This document shows, one piece after another, positions 1 through 8,629 of a stretch of 64,000 nt of DNA. The stretch's first letter is position 1. Each line of letters begins with the position of its first letter. The notes beneath the pieces were generated by a model. It made no database searches. It was not told the origin of the DNA and saw only the letters and a list, made by a program, of their open reading frames with translations. A program made the translations under genes and the position numbers. The DNA is from an uncultured Sphingomonadaceae bacterium (lineage in GTDB: Bacteria > Pseudomonadota > Alphaproteobacteria > Sphingomonadales > Sphingomonadaceae), in contig CANMWO010000004.1 of NCBI GenBank assembly GCA_947501695.1, positions 1-64,000 on the forward strand, in the 5' to 3' direction.

Positions 1-77
1 TGGCGCTCCTTGGGATGCGCCAGATCATCGGCATCAGGGATATCGGTGAACGTGTCGTGTGTGGGTTGGTCGGTCAT
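1..77 (-). CDS. Partial hypothetical protein, N-terminus only
   Basis: Twenty-five codons are visible from an ATG at 75-77 and the frame runs off the window edge. An AAGGAA-type ribosome binding site lies a few bases upstream of the ATG, which supports a real start. The visible residues are hydrophilic and rich in Asp, His and Thr, with no signal peptide or domain. I do not recognise the family. Confidence 0.45.
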   Translation of the reverse strand, partial: MTDQPTHDTFTDIPDADDLAHPKER

Positions 78-404
78 AGCTCTGTTCCTTTATTTGAGGG
101 AACATCAGATATAACCTATATGGTACATTGTAGGAAAGAGGCCTGAGGATTTGTTGCTACGCCAGCCTCTTGGTCGTGCCTCTTGAAAAGGGGGAGGTTA
201 GCCCCACCTGCCTTGATAGTTTGGCTGCGGTTTGGTTTATTTAGTAAACTGTCACCGTAATTTAGCAAATCGTCAGCTAGCGACCCAATTGCGGTCAGGA
301 GACATCAGCAAGAACTTCTTGTTCCGGGAAAGAAATAGCTTGCCATTCCTTTGAGTTAGGTCACTATACTCGACGGATAACTCGATGGTTTAAAAGGAAC
401 AAGG
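78..404. other. Intergenic region with a solitary REP copy
   Basis: These 327 bases separate a minus-strand start (77) from a plus-strand start (405), so they should hold two divergent promoters. The only recognisable element is a single REP end of the RAYT family at 241-262. A weak promoter candidate for the gene at 405 is TTGCCA at 340-345 with TATACT at 365-370 (19-base spacer); this is a by-eye match only. No open frame with a good start was seen. Confidence 0.4.
241..262 (+). repeat. Solitary REP end of the RAYT element
   Basis: Bases 243-261 are identical to the outer part of the inverted repeat that bounds the RAYT unit (2631-2657), read in the same orientation as the right-hand copy. 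There is no partner in inverted orientation within 150 bases and no transposase, so this is a single dispersed REP or the remains of a longer copy. It sits in the divergent intergenic region upstream of the gene at 405. Confidence 0.75.
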
Positions 405-680
405 ATGCCAATTATTCATGGACGCGTCGATCTAGATGGGGAAACGGACTCAACAAATTTCTTTACCAGCAGCAATGATAAAGAAGGACAATATACCATA
501 AGCTTGAGGGTAACGATGGAGTCTCAGCCAACAGTTGTCGTCACCGCAGATAACAACAAAATGACAGTTTGCACCGTACAAACAGTTGATGTGAATACGT
601 TTCGAGTTAACACTAGAGTTGGCAGTTCGGCAGAAGCGGAAAACAGTGCGTTCTCCTTCCTTGTGATAGGCGGAGAGTAG
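405..680 (+). CDS. Small hypothetical protein, beta-rich
   Basis: The protein has 91 residues. Its ATG is preceded by a strong AAGGAACAAGG ribosome binding site. It has no signal peptide or membrane segment. Strongly alternating hydrophobic residues through most of its length and a closing FSFLVIG motif suggest a compact beta-sandwich, reminiscent of small C-terminal modules of phage-tail or lectin-like proteins. That resemblance is weak and no function is assigned. It stands alone in the accessory region next to a REP copy. Confidence 0.55.
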   Translation: MPIIHGRVDLDGETDSTNFFTSSNDKEGQYTISLRVTMESQPTVVVTADNNKMTVCTVQTVDVNTFRVNTRVGSSAEAENSAFSFLVIGGE

Positions 681-768
681 CCATACAGTTGGAGACTAAC
701 TGTCTCCGCCAGCGACCTAGGGATCTCCACTATCCATCGATTTGCAAACATTGAGTACGTCTGTCACG

Positions 769-833
769 AATGTCCGCTTTTGCGCCCATAGCGGACATTA
801 GCGTGGTGGCGGCTTTATCCCGAAAGCGGACAT
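769..833. repeat. Inverted repeat with a third copy (GCGGACAT family)
   Basis: A perfect 10-base inverted repeat (AATGTCCGCT at 769-778, AGCGGACATT at 790-799, 11-base loop) is followed by a third copy of AAAGCGGACAT at 823-833. There is no T-run, so it is not an obvious terminator, although it lies about 90 bases after the stop of the gene at 405-680. The rest of 681-971 (291 bases) shows no gene. It may be a dispersed repeat or a binding site; its function is unknown. Confidence 0.5.
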
Positions 834-971
834 GAGCTTTGCCCTTGCCAGTTGACCGCATCTGGGTGCTTATCAGACTGTCTGGTTTCAATTGAAGCAA
901 GAGCTAACCAGTTTCGTGATTATGATGGTATTGCGATTAGCGCAATGATTTGATCATAGTTAGACCGGATG

Positions 972-1631
972 CTACAAGGCATGTTCAATCAGCAAGCGAC
1001 CATATTTATTAAGATGATAAATCGCACCGCCTGGCCGAATATCTTGATTGGCGCCACCGCCATCGATACCGCCATTTGCGAGAAGTCCAGCTGAAAAAAG
1101 TGCATCTGCAATGTCTTCTGAAGGGTGTTGAATACCGCTTTTGAATGTCCGGAGGTATTCCAAGTCAGCCGCGTAACAACGGTTAACAATTGAAGCTAAA
1201 CGCATCGCCGTTGAATAATTGATCTTCCCGTTGATATGGGCCGCCATTATCTTACCAATAATTCCGGGCTTTGTTGTGTCGTCGATTTTATCCAGTATGA
1301 GGAGTATCGTCTCTCCGAATTCTTCCATCTTATTACTGTTATTAAGCCTGCTTGTGAATGCTGCACGATCCGCCGCGGTGGTTCCAGCAAGCCCCCTGAG
1401 AAAACGAATAACCTTTTGAAGATACAGGGACTGGCGTATGTCCTTCTGAGCCTTGTATACGCCAATTAGTGAGCCCAAGATTGGCACGCCATCTAATGCT
1501 CCCGAAGTTATTAAGCCATCCAAGGCAACATCGCCGATCGTTGCGAGTTCATCAGCTAGTTCAGGCGTTCCAATTGAATGTGTGAGCGATGTACGGAGGT
1601 CAGTTGTCATGGATCGGGACTTTAGTAGCAT
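972..1631 (-). CDS. Hypothetical helical protein with hydrophobic segment
   Basis: The protein has 219 residues. An amphipathic or hydrophobic stretch around residues 40-62 (VPILGSLIGVYKAQKDIRQS) is followed by a helical, charged body and a Gly-rich patch near the C-terminus. I have seen the VPIxGxxxGxxKAxxxIR pattern in orphan proteins of accessory islands, but I cannot name a family. The ATG at 1631 has a modest AGGC ribosome binding site; an internal ATG seven codons in has none. It has no operon partner, and the location beside a RAYT element suggests accessory DNA. Confidence 0.6.
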   Translation of the reverse strand: MLLKSRSMTTDLRTSLTHSIGTPELADELATIGDVALDGLITSGALDGVPILGSLIGVYKAQKDIRQSLYLQKVIRFLRGLAGTTAADRAAFTSRLNNSNKMEEFGETILLILDKIDDTTKPGIIGKIMAAHINGKINYSTAMRLASIVNRCYAADLEYLRTFKSGIQHPSEDIADALFSAGLLANGGIDGGGANQDIRPGGAIYHLNKYGRLLIEHAL

Positions 1632-1820
1632 TCTTGCCTGACTAGCTATCGATATCTAAAACCCTTTGCGATTTACACAAGATTTTCCCTCCAATAGATT
1701 ATGAAACAGGCCAGATTGGATTGAGTCGCGCTGGAAATTGAGCAGCTATTATTATGCGAGTCTTGTTGGCGAAAAGAAAGGGAGGCAAAGTTTTTTCAGT
1801 AGAGCTAGAATAAACTATTG

Positions 1821-1872
1821 GAATTACGGTGACAGTTTACTTAGAATTACGGTGACAGTTTACTTAATCCCC
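1821..1872 (+). repeat. Two tandem REP ends at the left edge of the RAYT unit
   Basis: Two head-to-tail copies of the REP end lie here. The first (1821-1843) is cut short just after CAGTTTACTTA, and the second (1844-1872) continues into the full motif ending in CCCC. The second copy is the perfect inverse of 2631-2657 and forms the left boundary of the RAYT unit. The first looks like a remnant of an earlier insertion or of end slippage, since the same kind of stacked partial ends occurs at 24285-24344. Confidence 0.85.
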
Positions 1873-2657
1873 TATTCCTACTCAGGCTATAGGTTTGCGC
1901 CCGGGCTTTGCAGGCGCCAGCTTTCTTCCCGTTTGCTTTTCTAGATCGGTGATCCATGCCGCAGAACCGATTGGCCGCCCGATTGTCTCTGCCTTGCGCA
2001 AGGCGGCATAGGCGAAAGCTTCATCAAATTCTTCATCGAGAAAGGCGGTAAAATCGCCAGTCCGCTCAAGCACCGGACCGACAGAGATGACCGTGTCATC
2101 CTCCGCCCGTTCTAGCGCCTTAGTACTCGACCACTGCCAATCTGCCGCTCGGTTGACCAACCTCGCCCGTACCGGATTCAAAGCAACATAGCGAATAGCG
2201 GCCAGGAGATGCGTTTCATCCATGGCCACCGAACCATAGCGACCCTGCCATAAATGCCCGGTGGTCCGCAACCGCGCGTTGATGTAACCAGTATAGCGGC
2301 GATGCAGATCACCAAATGTCCGCCTTAGACCGTCCTCATCCGACGGTAATATGATGATATGAACGTGGTTCGGCATCAAACAATAGGACCAGATTTCGCA
2401 ATGCGCTCGCTTTGCCGCTTCAGCGAGAAGATCTAGATATAGATCATAGTCGCCGTCTTCAAAAAATGTCTGTTCCCGCCGGTTACCGCGCTGCGTCACG
2501 TGATGCGGAATGCCAGGGAGCACGATGCGGGGAAGCCGAGCCATCACTTAAGACTAGCCAGCAGCTGCCGTGCGGTAAATGGGAAGGACTTGTCAGTAAC
2601 GGCCAACAACCAACATGGCGTGCACTATTTGGGGATTAAGTAAACTGTCACCGTAAT
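1846..2657 (-). mobile_element. RAYT unit bounded by 27-bp inverted REPs
   Basis: The element is delimited by a perfect 27-base inverted repeat (1846-1872 and 2631-2657) and contains one gene, the HUH transposase on the minus strand. About 80 bases of non-coding sequence (2550-2630) separate the transposase start from the right repeat. This non-coding arm reappears in the short derivative at 24374-24454 with about 75 of 81 identical positions. RAYT genes flanked by inverted REPs, with short two-REP derivatives (REPINs) elsewhere in the genome, are an established arrangement. Confidence 0.85.
1882..2544 (-). CDS. REP-associated tyrosine transposase (RAYT, Y1/HUH)
   Basis: This 220-residue protein belongs to the IS200-like Y1 transposase superfamily, whose members nick and rejoin single-stranded REP hairpins using a tyrosine nucleophile. 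The N-terminus PGIPHHVTQRGNRR is typical of the family. The HUH metal motif is visible as MPNHVHIIIL around residues 56-65, and the likely catalytic Tyr lies in RYVALNPVRARLV near residue 115. No internal stop or frameshift is seen, so the enzyme may be active. I chose the ATG at 2544 over the GTG one codon earlier. The long C-terminal extension after residue 150 is usual for RAYTs. Confidence 0.9.
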   Translation of the reverse strand: MARLPRIVLPGIPHHVTQRGNRREQTFFEDGDYDLYLDLLAEAAKRAHCEIWSYCLMPNHVHIIILPSDEDGLRRTFGDLHRRYTGYINARLRTTGHLWQGRYGSVAMDETHLLAAIRYVALNPVRARLVNRAADWQWSSTKALERAEDDTVISVGPVLERTGDFTAFLDEEFDEAFAYAALRKAETIGRPIGSAAWITDLEKQTGRKLAPAKPGRKPIA

Positions 2658-2714
2658 CGACACGTTTTTTGTTCGTCTTTAAAAAGCGAAATTTCTCTTC
2701 TGTCAGAAAAATTC

Positions 2715-3041
2715 CTATCTAGATTTAGATTTTTTTTCTATCTTATAAGCAGTGATTTGGAACAATATAAAATACACAATGAAGGTGGCTGCAATTGATG
2801 CACCTATTAGATAACGGACCGATAAATTATCAAAATATACAGCTAACGGATAAGCTAATGGTACACAAAGATATAGAAAAAACCTAGATCTTCGAAATCC
2901 CGCGTTATTCTTGAATTCCAAGTCAGTTTCTTGTTCTGTCATGTTCTCAAAAGATGAAGTAACCGTAATTTTTAAGCTTACATTGACAATATAACAGAAG
3001 ACTGCTGCGAAACCTGCACTTAAAAGACCTATTATTACCAT
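2715..3041 (-). CDS. Small membrane protein downstream of RHS protein
   Basis: The protein has 108 residues with about three hydrophobic segments: one N-terminal (about residues 1-25) and two close together (about 55-72 and 77-98). It ends in a Lys/Arg-rich tail. The ATG at 3041 has GGAG eight bases upstream and lies 12 bases after the stop of the giant YD-repeat protein, so the two are surely cotranscribed. Its position directly after a polymorphic RHS C-terminus would suit an immunity protein or a membrane partner, but nothing in the sequence proves it. The DNA here is visibly more A+T-rich than its surroundings. Confidence 0.65.
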   Translation of the reverse strand: MVIIGLLSAGFAAVFCYIVNVSLKITVTSSFENMTEQETDLEFKNNAGFRRSRFFLYLCVPLAYPLAVYFDNLSVRYLIGASIAATFIVYFILFQITAYKIEKKSKSR

Positions 3042-3052
3042 CGCACCCACTC

Positions 3053-6000
3053 CTATTTATCTCGACAGAGGTTGCCAGTTAATATTGCAGCGACAGTTGA
3101 ACCGATCCCTCGCGCGCCAATATTTTGAAGTTTGGTATTTTTGTTAAGGGGGCTTGAGACAAATTGTCCTTTCTTGTTCCTACCAAAAAAGTCTCGCAAT
3201 TTCCTTGTACCATATTTTGCTAATCCTCCAACTCCATCAACTCCTGCCTGACGAACAAGCCCGCCAACGTTTCCATTAACTATCAAGTCAGCTCCATTCG
3301 CAAGTGTTTTTGAAAGGGTTCCGGCACTCCTTATTTTAGACCCGGCAGCGACGGTAGCTACTCCCGCAGGTGGAGCAACAAGGGTAACTCCAAGACCAGC
3401 TACAGAAACGCCGTCTCCCGCCAATTCTCCATATTCTCCGAAAGTCCGTGCTCCACCAATGAGAGTATCTCTCCCAGATTGCTCACATAGATCAACTTCT
3501 CCCAACTCCTCTAAAGCGTCAGCCAAAGCCTTTTCGATATCTTCTTGTATATTGTCTGTCAGCCTGCTCGGATCGAAGGATCTGAGTATAGATCTAGTGA
3601 CATTGTTTCGACAAGATTGGTCGCAGATTGACGGTTGGCGATCACGGTTTGCAGTAACAACAATTTCTGTTCCAGTCGGATCAACGTTGTTGACCGGATC
3701 CCCGCCAACATAAGCATAGATATTCATGCCATCGCCATAGCCAATCGGATCGGTCTGCATAAACCGCCCCATGCCTGGTGAATAAATCCGGGCCTTATAG
3801 TGGTACATCTCCACATCCTTCAGCCAAGTCTGGCCGGTATATTGAAAACGCCCCTCATTCGTCCAACCGGGAATACCGTAAGGCGAGTAGGAGTTTATCG
3901 CGTGGAGGCCGCCGCTGGCGTTTGACAAAGCGATTACGGAGCCGCGTTCATCCTTGTGCATATAGCGCTTGTCGCTGGTGCCGGTGCCTTCATACCAAAG
4001 GATCGGGTCATCCGTACCGGGACCATGGACATAACGGCGCAGCAAAGTGCCACCAGCATCATATTCCGCGATCAGGTCCACACCGTCATAACCCAGCCGC
4101 GTGGTGACGCTACCTGTGGTTTTATGCAACCGGCCATAGGGATCGTAGCTTAATGTAACGCCATCGGGCGCTGTGATCATCCGGTTTTCAATATCATAGG
4201 TGTAGTTGTGATCGCCTTCGCTGATCAGATTGCCGCGCGCATCATAAGTCGGCGTCAACGTGCCCGAGAGCGTATATTGGTTGAGGCCATTGGCCGTATA
4301 AGGGCGCTCAATATTATAATGACCTTCCCAGGCATAAGCATCATTGCTCTGGATTTGCTCGATAATCTGGCCCGCCGGATTATGCTCAAAACTGCTGGTC
4401 AGATCATGAGCGGAACCAGACAGGTTATTCGTCAATGACGCCAAGCGGGAGATATCATCATAACCGTAACTGGCCGTGGTACCATTGCCATAAGTCAGGC
4501 CGGTGCGACGACCGAAGGCGTCATAGGCATAGGTGGCGATAGCGGTGCTGCCATTTTCCTTAATCTGGTCAAGCGAGCCGTCTAGTTTGTAGCTGTAAGT
4601 GACGAACAAACCATTGTCTGGCCATGTCATCTTGGTCCTGCGGCTAGCAGCATCATATTCATATTGGACGGTGCGTGATCCGCCGCCCGTAGTATCCGTC
4701 ACATCGGTCAACCGGCCCAGTCCATCATAGACATTGGTCAGGCCGGCGCCCGAACTGGAAACCAACTTAGCGGTCTTTTGGCGTCCCAATAGGTCATAGC
4801 TATAATGCACATCATTCGCTGTTCCGGGCGGGTTTTTCAGCGTAATGCGATTGAGATTATCATAGGTAAAAGCAGCTATCTGCCCATCGCGGCGTTGCCG
4901 ACTTACTACATTGCCATTGGCATCATAGGCAAATCGTTCATAATCAGAGGCGCTGCTGGTATTCTTTACTGTCTTATGCGGATAGCGGGTTTCATATAGG
5001 CGATCATGACCGTCATAAATATTGGTGGTGCGATTTTGATTGGCATCGGTCAGGGTTTGGATCTGGCCATTGTCGGTATAAGTTGCAATCCAGCTATCGC
5101 GCGCATCAGTGGTCAAATAGCCATCGGTTTGGCGCAACACCTGATCCGCCCCATTGTAATGTTGTCGCGTAATCCGGTCGGGACCAGCGCTGCCTGGCGT
5201 TGAGAGAGAACAGGCCGGAGATGGTAAGTTCGGATCCATCCGCTGTGCCGTACATTCCAATCGTCCTTTGCTGTCATAGCTATATTGAGTCAACGCCTTC
5301 GCCGCGCCTGCCGCGCTTTTCAGCGTCTCTTTGATCCGGCGGCCATTGCTGTCATATTGCAGTTCAACTTTTTGCAATATGCTCATGCTGTTGAGGTTGG
5401 ACTCATTTATTCCCGTTGCCGTTCCGACCTCGGTCAATATGACTTGGCCTTCGGCATTGAAGCTAGAGCGTTGCGCCCTGCGTTCTATTACACCGTTGCC
5501 ATCAGGGTCGGGGCCGATTGCGCCGCGTTGCCGCCTTAGCGTATCATAAAAAAAGTAGCTCTTGTCAGATGTGCCGGACAAGGGGCCATCGACAGATATC
5601 ACATCACCATTTTCATTATAGGCCGTCGTGGTTGTCGAGGTGATATTATTATCGCCCGTGGTAACCGATACAGGCAACAGATTATTGGCGGCGCCGGTTG
5701 CTCCATAATCAATGGTTGTGCGCACTTCGTCAGCACCATTGGCACAGCTCGCCGATGTTTGGCAGGACGCGGTTTCGGTCAATACCCACTTTGCCGGTCC
5801 TGCAACGATGGTACCGCTGGCATTTTTATAATATGCGCTCTTTTGGGCATAGGTGAAGCGGGTTTGCGGCCGCACGCCATTTGGTGCGGCTGGTGCGGTT
5901 ACGGTCAGTACACCGCCATGGGTTGGGTCATAGGTATAATCCGTCTGCTTGCCATTGGCATCGGTCGTTTGGGTCGGCTTGTTACAGGTCACTGTATTGG

Positions 6001-7348
6001 TACAGCTCGTGGGGTATTCCGCCGTCGTGACTATGTTGGTGAGCCCAGACCCCGGCTTCGCGACAATCCGCGTTTCCTCAATATTGCCGCGACCGTCGTA
6101 GATAAGTTCTCGATAGTTGCCTTCCGGGTAGGTTATCCTGGTTACACGGCCTTCGCTATCGCGCGTGTAGATAGTCGTGTTGCTGAGGTTATCCGTGTAA
6201 CTTTTGAGCAGGTTGAGGTCCAAGTAAAAAACATAGGTCTCCGGGTTACCTGCTTTTGTTCGCACAACTGTTTTTTCGTTGGCGCCTGCGTTGGTAGAAT
6301 AGGTATAGTTGGATGTAACACCGGCCACCGTTGCCGATGAGACCGCGCCCGTGTTATTATAGCTGTATGAGGCCCGATCCGTTGTTGAGCCCGGCGGGGT
6401 TATTGCGGTCAGCTTGTCATTGTTGTCATATTTATATTTCGTAACGCCATTGGCATCGTCGGTGACGTGAACATCATTGCCGGAACGAGAATAGTTGACC
6501 TCTTGCCAATCTCCATTCAGCGAGCAATCATCGGCTGCGGGATCACAATATTCATCTTTCAGATTCAGACCGCGGACCTTGGTCACGCGCTGCCATTCAG
6601 CAAGGGCTAGTGCGTCTGGCATATTATCGTACTCGGTAGGTATATTTCCGTCAGCACCATAGTCATATTTGAGCATATAACCGTGGCTATTGGATACAGA
6701 TTGGAGACGAGACACTATGACATTTCTAATGCACACGTTGAAATCAGCGTTGTTATCGGCACACACCCCTCGCTTAAAATATGCAAAGTTGGTTTCACGT
6801 TGATCGGGCGTTGTTATTTTTGAAACAACCCTTCCGTCGCCACTGCACTCAACTATGTCACCGTCATAGCCACAATCCCATTCGCTCTGTAACCCGTTGA
6901 ATTCAAACTCAGTGCCATCAGCAGCATAAAGCTTGTAATTGTTTAGGCTCAGTTTGACGACTTTTTCGCCATTACCCTTGGTGGAAGACCATTCATTAGT
7001 TCCCGATGATTCAAAATTGGTTCTGTTTGAACCACGGACTACCTGCATCACGTTGCCTACCTGAATTAGATAAATCGTGTTTGGCTCAGGATATTGCATC
7101 CCTTGCTGGGTAGAATGGGATAACCCAGCAGCACCCGTTCCAATTGAAATGTCGAGCGTTTGCAAGCTCAGCATGCCGGAACTTAAATCAACACCATTTT
7201 CATCGATCGTCGAACGTTCAGGGGGAGTTTCGGAATTGGATTGGGCCATTGCACTACTGGTCCAGAACAACCCTACCGCCATGGCAGTGAAAGACGCGGA
7301 TTTTGTGAATCTATTCTGCATTGCATTTACCCTGTTCAGCTTAGCCAT
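3053..7348 (-). CDS. Giant secreted YD/RHS-repeat protein
   Basis: The product is 1431 residues from the ATG at 7348 (AAAGG upstream). An upstream GTG at 7378 and an ATG at 7321 are alternatives. A Sec signal peptide ends at SSAMA, about residue 35. Tens of YD repeats (for example YTYDPTHGG, YSYDLLGR, YAYDAFGRR) span roughly residues 290-1080. A canonical RHS-associated core follows, with KDERGSVIAL, YSPYG, MGRFMQTDPIGYGDG and VDPTG near residue 1227. These repeats form a hollow beta-cocoon that encloses a C-terminal cargo in Tc/RHS toxins. The 203-residue C-terminus has a Gly/Val/Ala-rich hydrophobic patch and four Cys, but no nuclease or deaminase motif I can name. It is the last large gene of a long operon of small secreted proteins. 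A Sec signal instead of a PAAR or VgrG module argues against type VI delivery. Confidence 0.9.
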   Translation of the reverse strand: MAKLNRVNAMQNRFTKSASFTAMAVGLFWTSSAMAQSNSETPPERSTIDENGVDLSSGMLSLQTLDISIGTGAAGLSHSTQQGMQYPEPNTIYLIQVGNVMQVVRGSNRTNFESSGTNEWSSTKGNGEKVVKLSLNNYKLYAADGTEFEFNGLQSEWDCGYDGDIVECSGDGRVVSKITTPDQRETNFAYFKRGVCADNNADFNVCIRNVIVSRLQSVSNSHGYMLKYDYGADGNIPTEYDNMPDALALAEWQRVTKVRGLNLKDEYCDPAADDCSLNGDWQEVNYSRSGNDVHVTDDANGVTKYKYDNNDKLTAITPPGSTTDRASYSYNNTGAVSSATVAGVTSNYTYSTNAGANEKTVVRTKAGNPETYVFYLDLNLLKSYTDNLSNTTIYTRDSEGRVTRITYPEGNYRELIYDGRGNIEETRIVAKPGSGLTNIVTTAEYPTSCTNTVTCNKPTQTTDANGKQTDYTYDPTHGGVLTVTAPAAPNGVRPQTRFTYAQKSAYYKNASGTIVAGPAKWVLTETASCQTSASCANGADEVRTTIDYGATGAANNLLPVSVTTGDNNITSTTTTAYNENGDVISVDGPLSGTSDKSYFFYDTLRRQRGAIGPDPDGNGVIERRAQRSSFNAEGQVILTEVGTATGINESNLNSMSILQKVELQYDSNGRRIKETLKSAAGAAKALTQYSYDSKGRLECTAQRMDPNLPSPACSLSTPGSAGPDRITRQHYNGADQVLRQTDGYLTTDARDSWIATYTDNGQIQTLTDANQNRTTNIYDGHDRLYETRYPHKTVKNTSSASDYERFAYDANGNVVSRQRRDGQIAAFTYDNLNRITLKNPPGTANDVHYSYDLLGRQKTAKLVSSSGAGLTNVYDGLGRLTDVTDTTGGGSRTVQYEYDAASRRTKMTWPDNGLFVTYSYKLDGSLDQIKENGSTAIATYAYDAFGRRTGLTYGNGTTASYGYDDISRLASLTNNLSGSAHDLTSSFEHNPAGQIIEQIQSNDAYAWEGHYNIERPYTANGLNQYTLSGTLTPTYDARGNLISEGDHNYTYDIENRMITAPDGVTLSYDPYGRLHKTTGSVTTRLGYDGVDLIAEYDAGGTLLRRYVHGPGTDDPILWYEGTGTSDKRYMHKDERGSVIALSNASGGLHAINSYSPYGIPGWTNEGRFQYTGQTWLKDVEMYHYKARIYSPGMGRFMQTDPIGYGDGMNIYAYVGGDPVNNVDPTGTEIVVTANRDRQPSICDQSCRNNVTRSILRSFDPSRLTDNIQEDIEKALADALEELGEVDLCEQSGRDTLIGGARTFGEYGELAGDGVSVAGLGVTLVAPPAGVATVAAGSKIRSAGTLSKTLANGADLIVNGNVGGLVRQAGVDGVGGLAKYGTRKLRDFFGRNKKGQFVSSPLNKNTKLQNIGARGIGSTVAAILTGNLCRDK

Positions 7349-7427
7349 TTTCAACAAACCTTTCTTCGTCCAGACCACCGAATTACGGATTCAAAAAACA
7401 TTACGAATTCTCGGCTGACCCCACCCA

Positions 7428-7793
7428 TCACTCTGCCAGCAACACATATTCAGGAGGATTTGCGTTTTGAAATGTCAGCAATTGGCTGCAGGCCGCACTG
7501 GTGCCGTCTGGGAAGTGAAATCGGACAGGCTTGGATTGTGCCACGGCGGTGTTAACCTGCGCAAACCATCCCCAGCAGGTTTGGGCTGGCACGGTTTTCC
7601 ATTCGCTATTGAGATTGCAAATTTGGGTCCAGGCGCCGCGCCATGAACTGAGGACAACGACTCCTCCGGCTTTCGTTGTATATACACCGCTTATCGTGCC
7701 GGCGCAGTCAACTGCTGCGGCATGGGCCGGGGCGGAGAGGGCAACACAGCTGAGCGCGGCGACCGCTGTCATCATTGTGGTTTTAATCTTCAT
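7428..7793 (-). CDS. Small secreted 4-Cys protein, group 1
   Basis: The protein has 121 residues with a signal peptide (cleavage after APAHA, about residue 25) and a good ribosome binding site, AAGGAG, seven bases upstream. The mature part has four Cys in the order C-(G.I..V)-(WRGAW)-ICN-TCWGWF-C. The gene at 8626-8982 and the pseudogene at 10223-10529 share this layout, including the WR-x-W-x-x-ICN and TCxxWF motifs and a C-terminal PP/AP-x-YV segment. Two disulfides and secretion are likely. The function of the family is unknown to me. It lies 79 bases upstream of the giant YD protein in the same direction. Confidence 0.8.
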   Translation of the reverse strand: MKIKTTMMTAVAALSCVALSAPAHAAAVDCAGTISGVYTTKAGGVVVLSSWRGAWTQICNLNSEWKTVPAQTCWGWFAQVNTAVAQSKPVRFHFPDGTSAACSQLLTFQNANPPEYVLLAE

Positions 7794-7859
7794 TTTCTGC
7801 TCCTTCTTATTTCAGTGCAATCGATGCTCGCAACGCTCTGCGGTTCGGCAAAATGTTGG

Positions 7860-8270
7860 TCATTTATACAGCCAGATTTTGTTCATTCTCAAATAGCCAG
7901 ACTCGGATACTTTGAATTGAACCACGACGGTCTTGTCCGCTGCTAGAGCGGTCACCAATGTCGAATAAAGATATTCAGCAAAGTCTGGATTGTTGGATAT
8001 ATAGTAAGTGCCGGCCTGGTTTTTCGTGATGCCGGTGATGCCAACCGCAGCTGGTAGCGCCAGATCAATCGACTGCTCAAAATACATCAGGATTTGATTG
8101 CTTTCGTTAACGTACGCACGGGAGACTTTGCCGGTATATTGGCAATAGGCTCCAGCGCCCGACCCGCCACAAGTGAAGCCCTGTGCCATTGCAGCTTGCG
8201 GCGCTATGCCCAGCGCCATCGCGAAAAGCAGAAATGTGGAAAATATTTTCATCCTGAAAACTTTCAACAT
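7860..8270 (-). CDS. Small secreted protein, divergent member
   Basis: The protein has 136 residues with a signal peptide ending at AAMAQ, about residue 30. Its ATG shares the A of the preceding gene's TAA stop (TAATG), so translation is probably coupled. The mature chain starts with two Cys (CGGSGAGAYC) and continues with a beta-rich body. It contains the recurring segment N-P-D-F-x-x-Y-L-Y-S-T-L-V-T-A-L-A followed by V-V-V, which matches the second half of the group 2 small secreted proteins. The usual late Cys is missing. The function is unknown; it is cotranscribed with its neighbours. Confidence 0.75.
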   Translation of the reverse strand: MLKVFRMKIFSTFLLFAMALGIAPQAAMAQGFTCGGSGAGAYCQYTGKVSRAYVNESNQILMYFEQSIDLALPAAVGITGITKNQAGTYYISNNPDFAEYLYSTLVTALAADKTVVVQFKVSESGYLRMNKIWLYK

Positions 8271-8629
8271 TATCGAGAGATCCTCAGCGCACCGCCGGCT
8301 GATAATTCATTGAACGTGGAGCCGATCCAGCCAACCATTGTGCAGCTGTGGACATATGCCCTCACCTTCATTTCTCCCGCCACAGCGGTCAAAGCCGTTG
8401 ACAACAACGCGGCATAATCGGGATGGCTTTTCGCTATCCAGATCGCGTTGGACCTGTTGCATGTAATCGGCCCCGAACTCCCGAAGTCCCCGTAAATCAG
8501 AAACCCTGCGGTTTGGGCGATCTCCACTTCAGTGGGGACGACTTGTGCGGTCCATCCGCCAGCCGCGATAGAGGGTGATGCAAGGGTCAAAAGCGCCGAG
8601 GCGAGCAAGGCCTTTGCGATGACTCTCAT
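8270..8629 (-). CDS. Small secreted 2-Cys protein, group 2
   Basis: The protein has 119 residues with a signal peptide (about residues 1-22, ending SIAA). The ATG at 8629 overlaps the TGA of the preceding gene as ATGA, indicating coupled translation. The mature chain follows the group 2 pattern seen in the genes at 9343, 9705, 10620, 11040, 23057 and 23468: an early beta hairpin, G-x-I-T-C-N, then W-I-x(4)-HPDY-x(5)-LxTAL, a V-R-x-Y strand, and a second Cys in a late strand. One disulfide is likely. The function is unknown. Confidence 0.8.
   Translation of the reverse strand: MRVIAKALLASALLTLASPSIAAGGWTAQVVPTEVEIAQTAGFLIYGDFGSSGPITCNRSNAIWIAKSHPDYAALLSTALTAVAGEMKVRAYVHSCTMVGWIGSTFNELSAGGALRISR

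Noticed and set aside
5759-6340. A 193-codon plus-strand frame inside the giant YD-repeat gene
   Set aside because: It is antisense to a well-supported coding sequence, has no ribosome binding site and no family features; long antisense frames are expected across YD repeats.
3053-7348. Type VI RHS effector
   Set aside because: There is a Sec signal peptide and no PAAR, VgrG or Hcp gene nearby, so type VI delivery is not supported.
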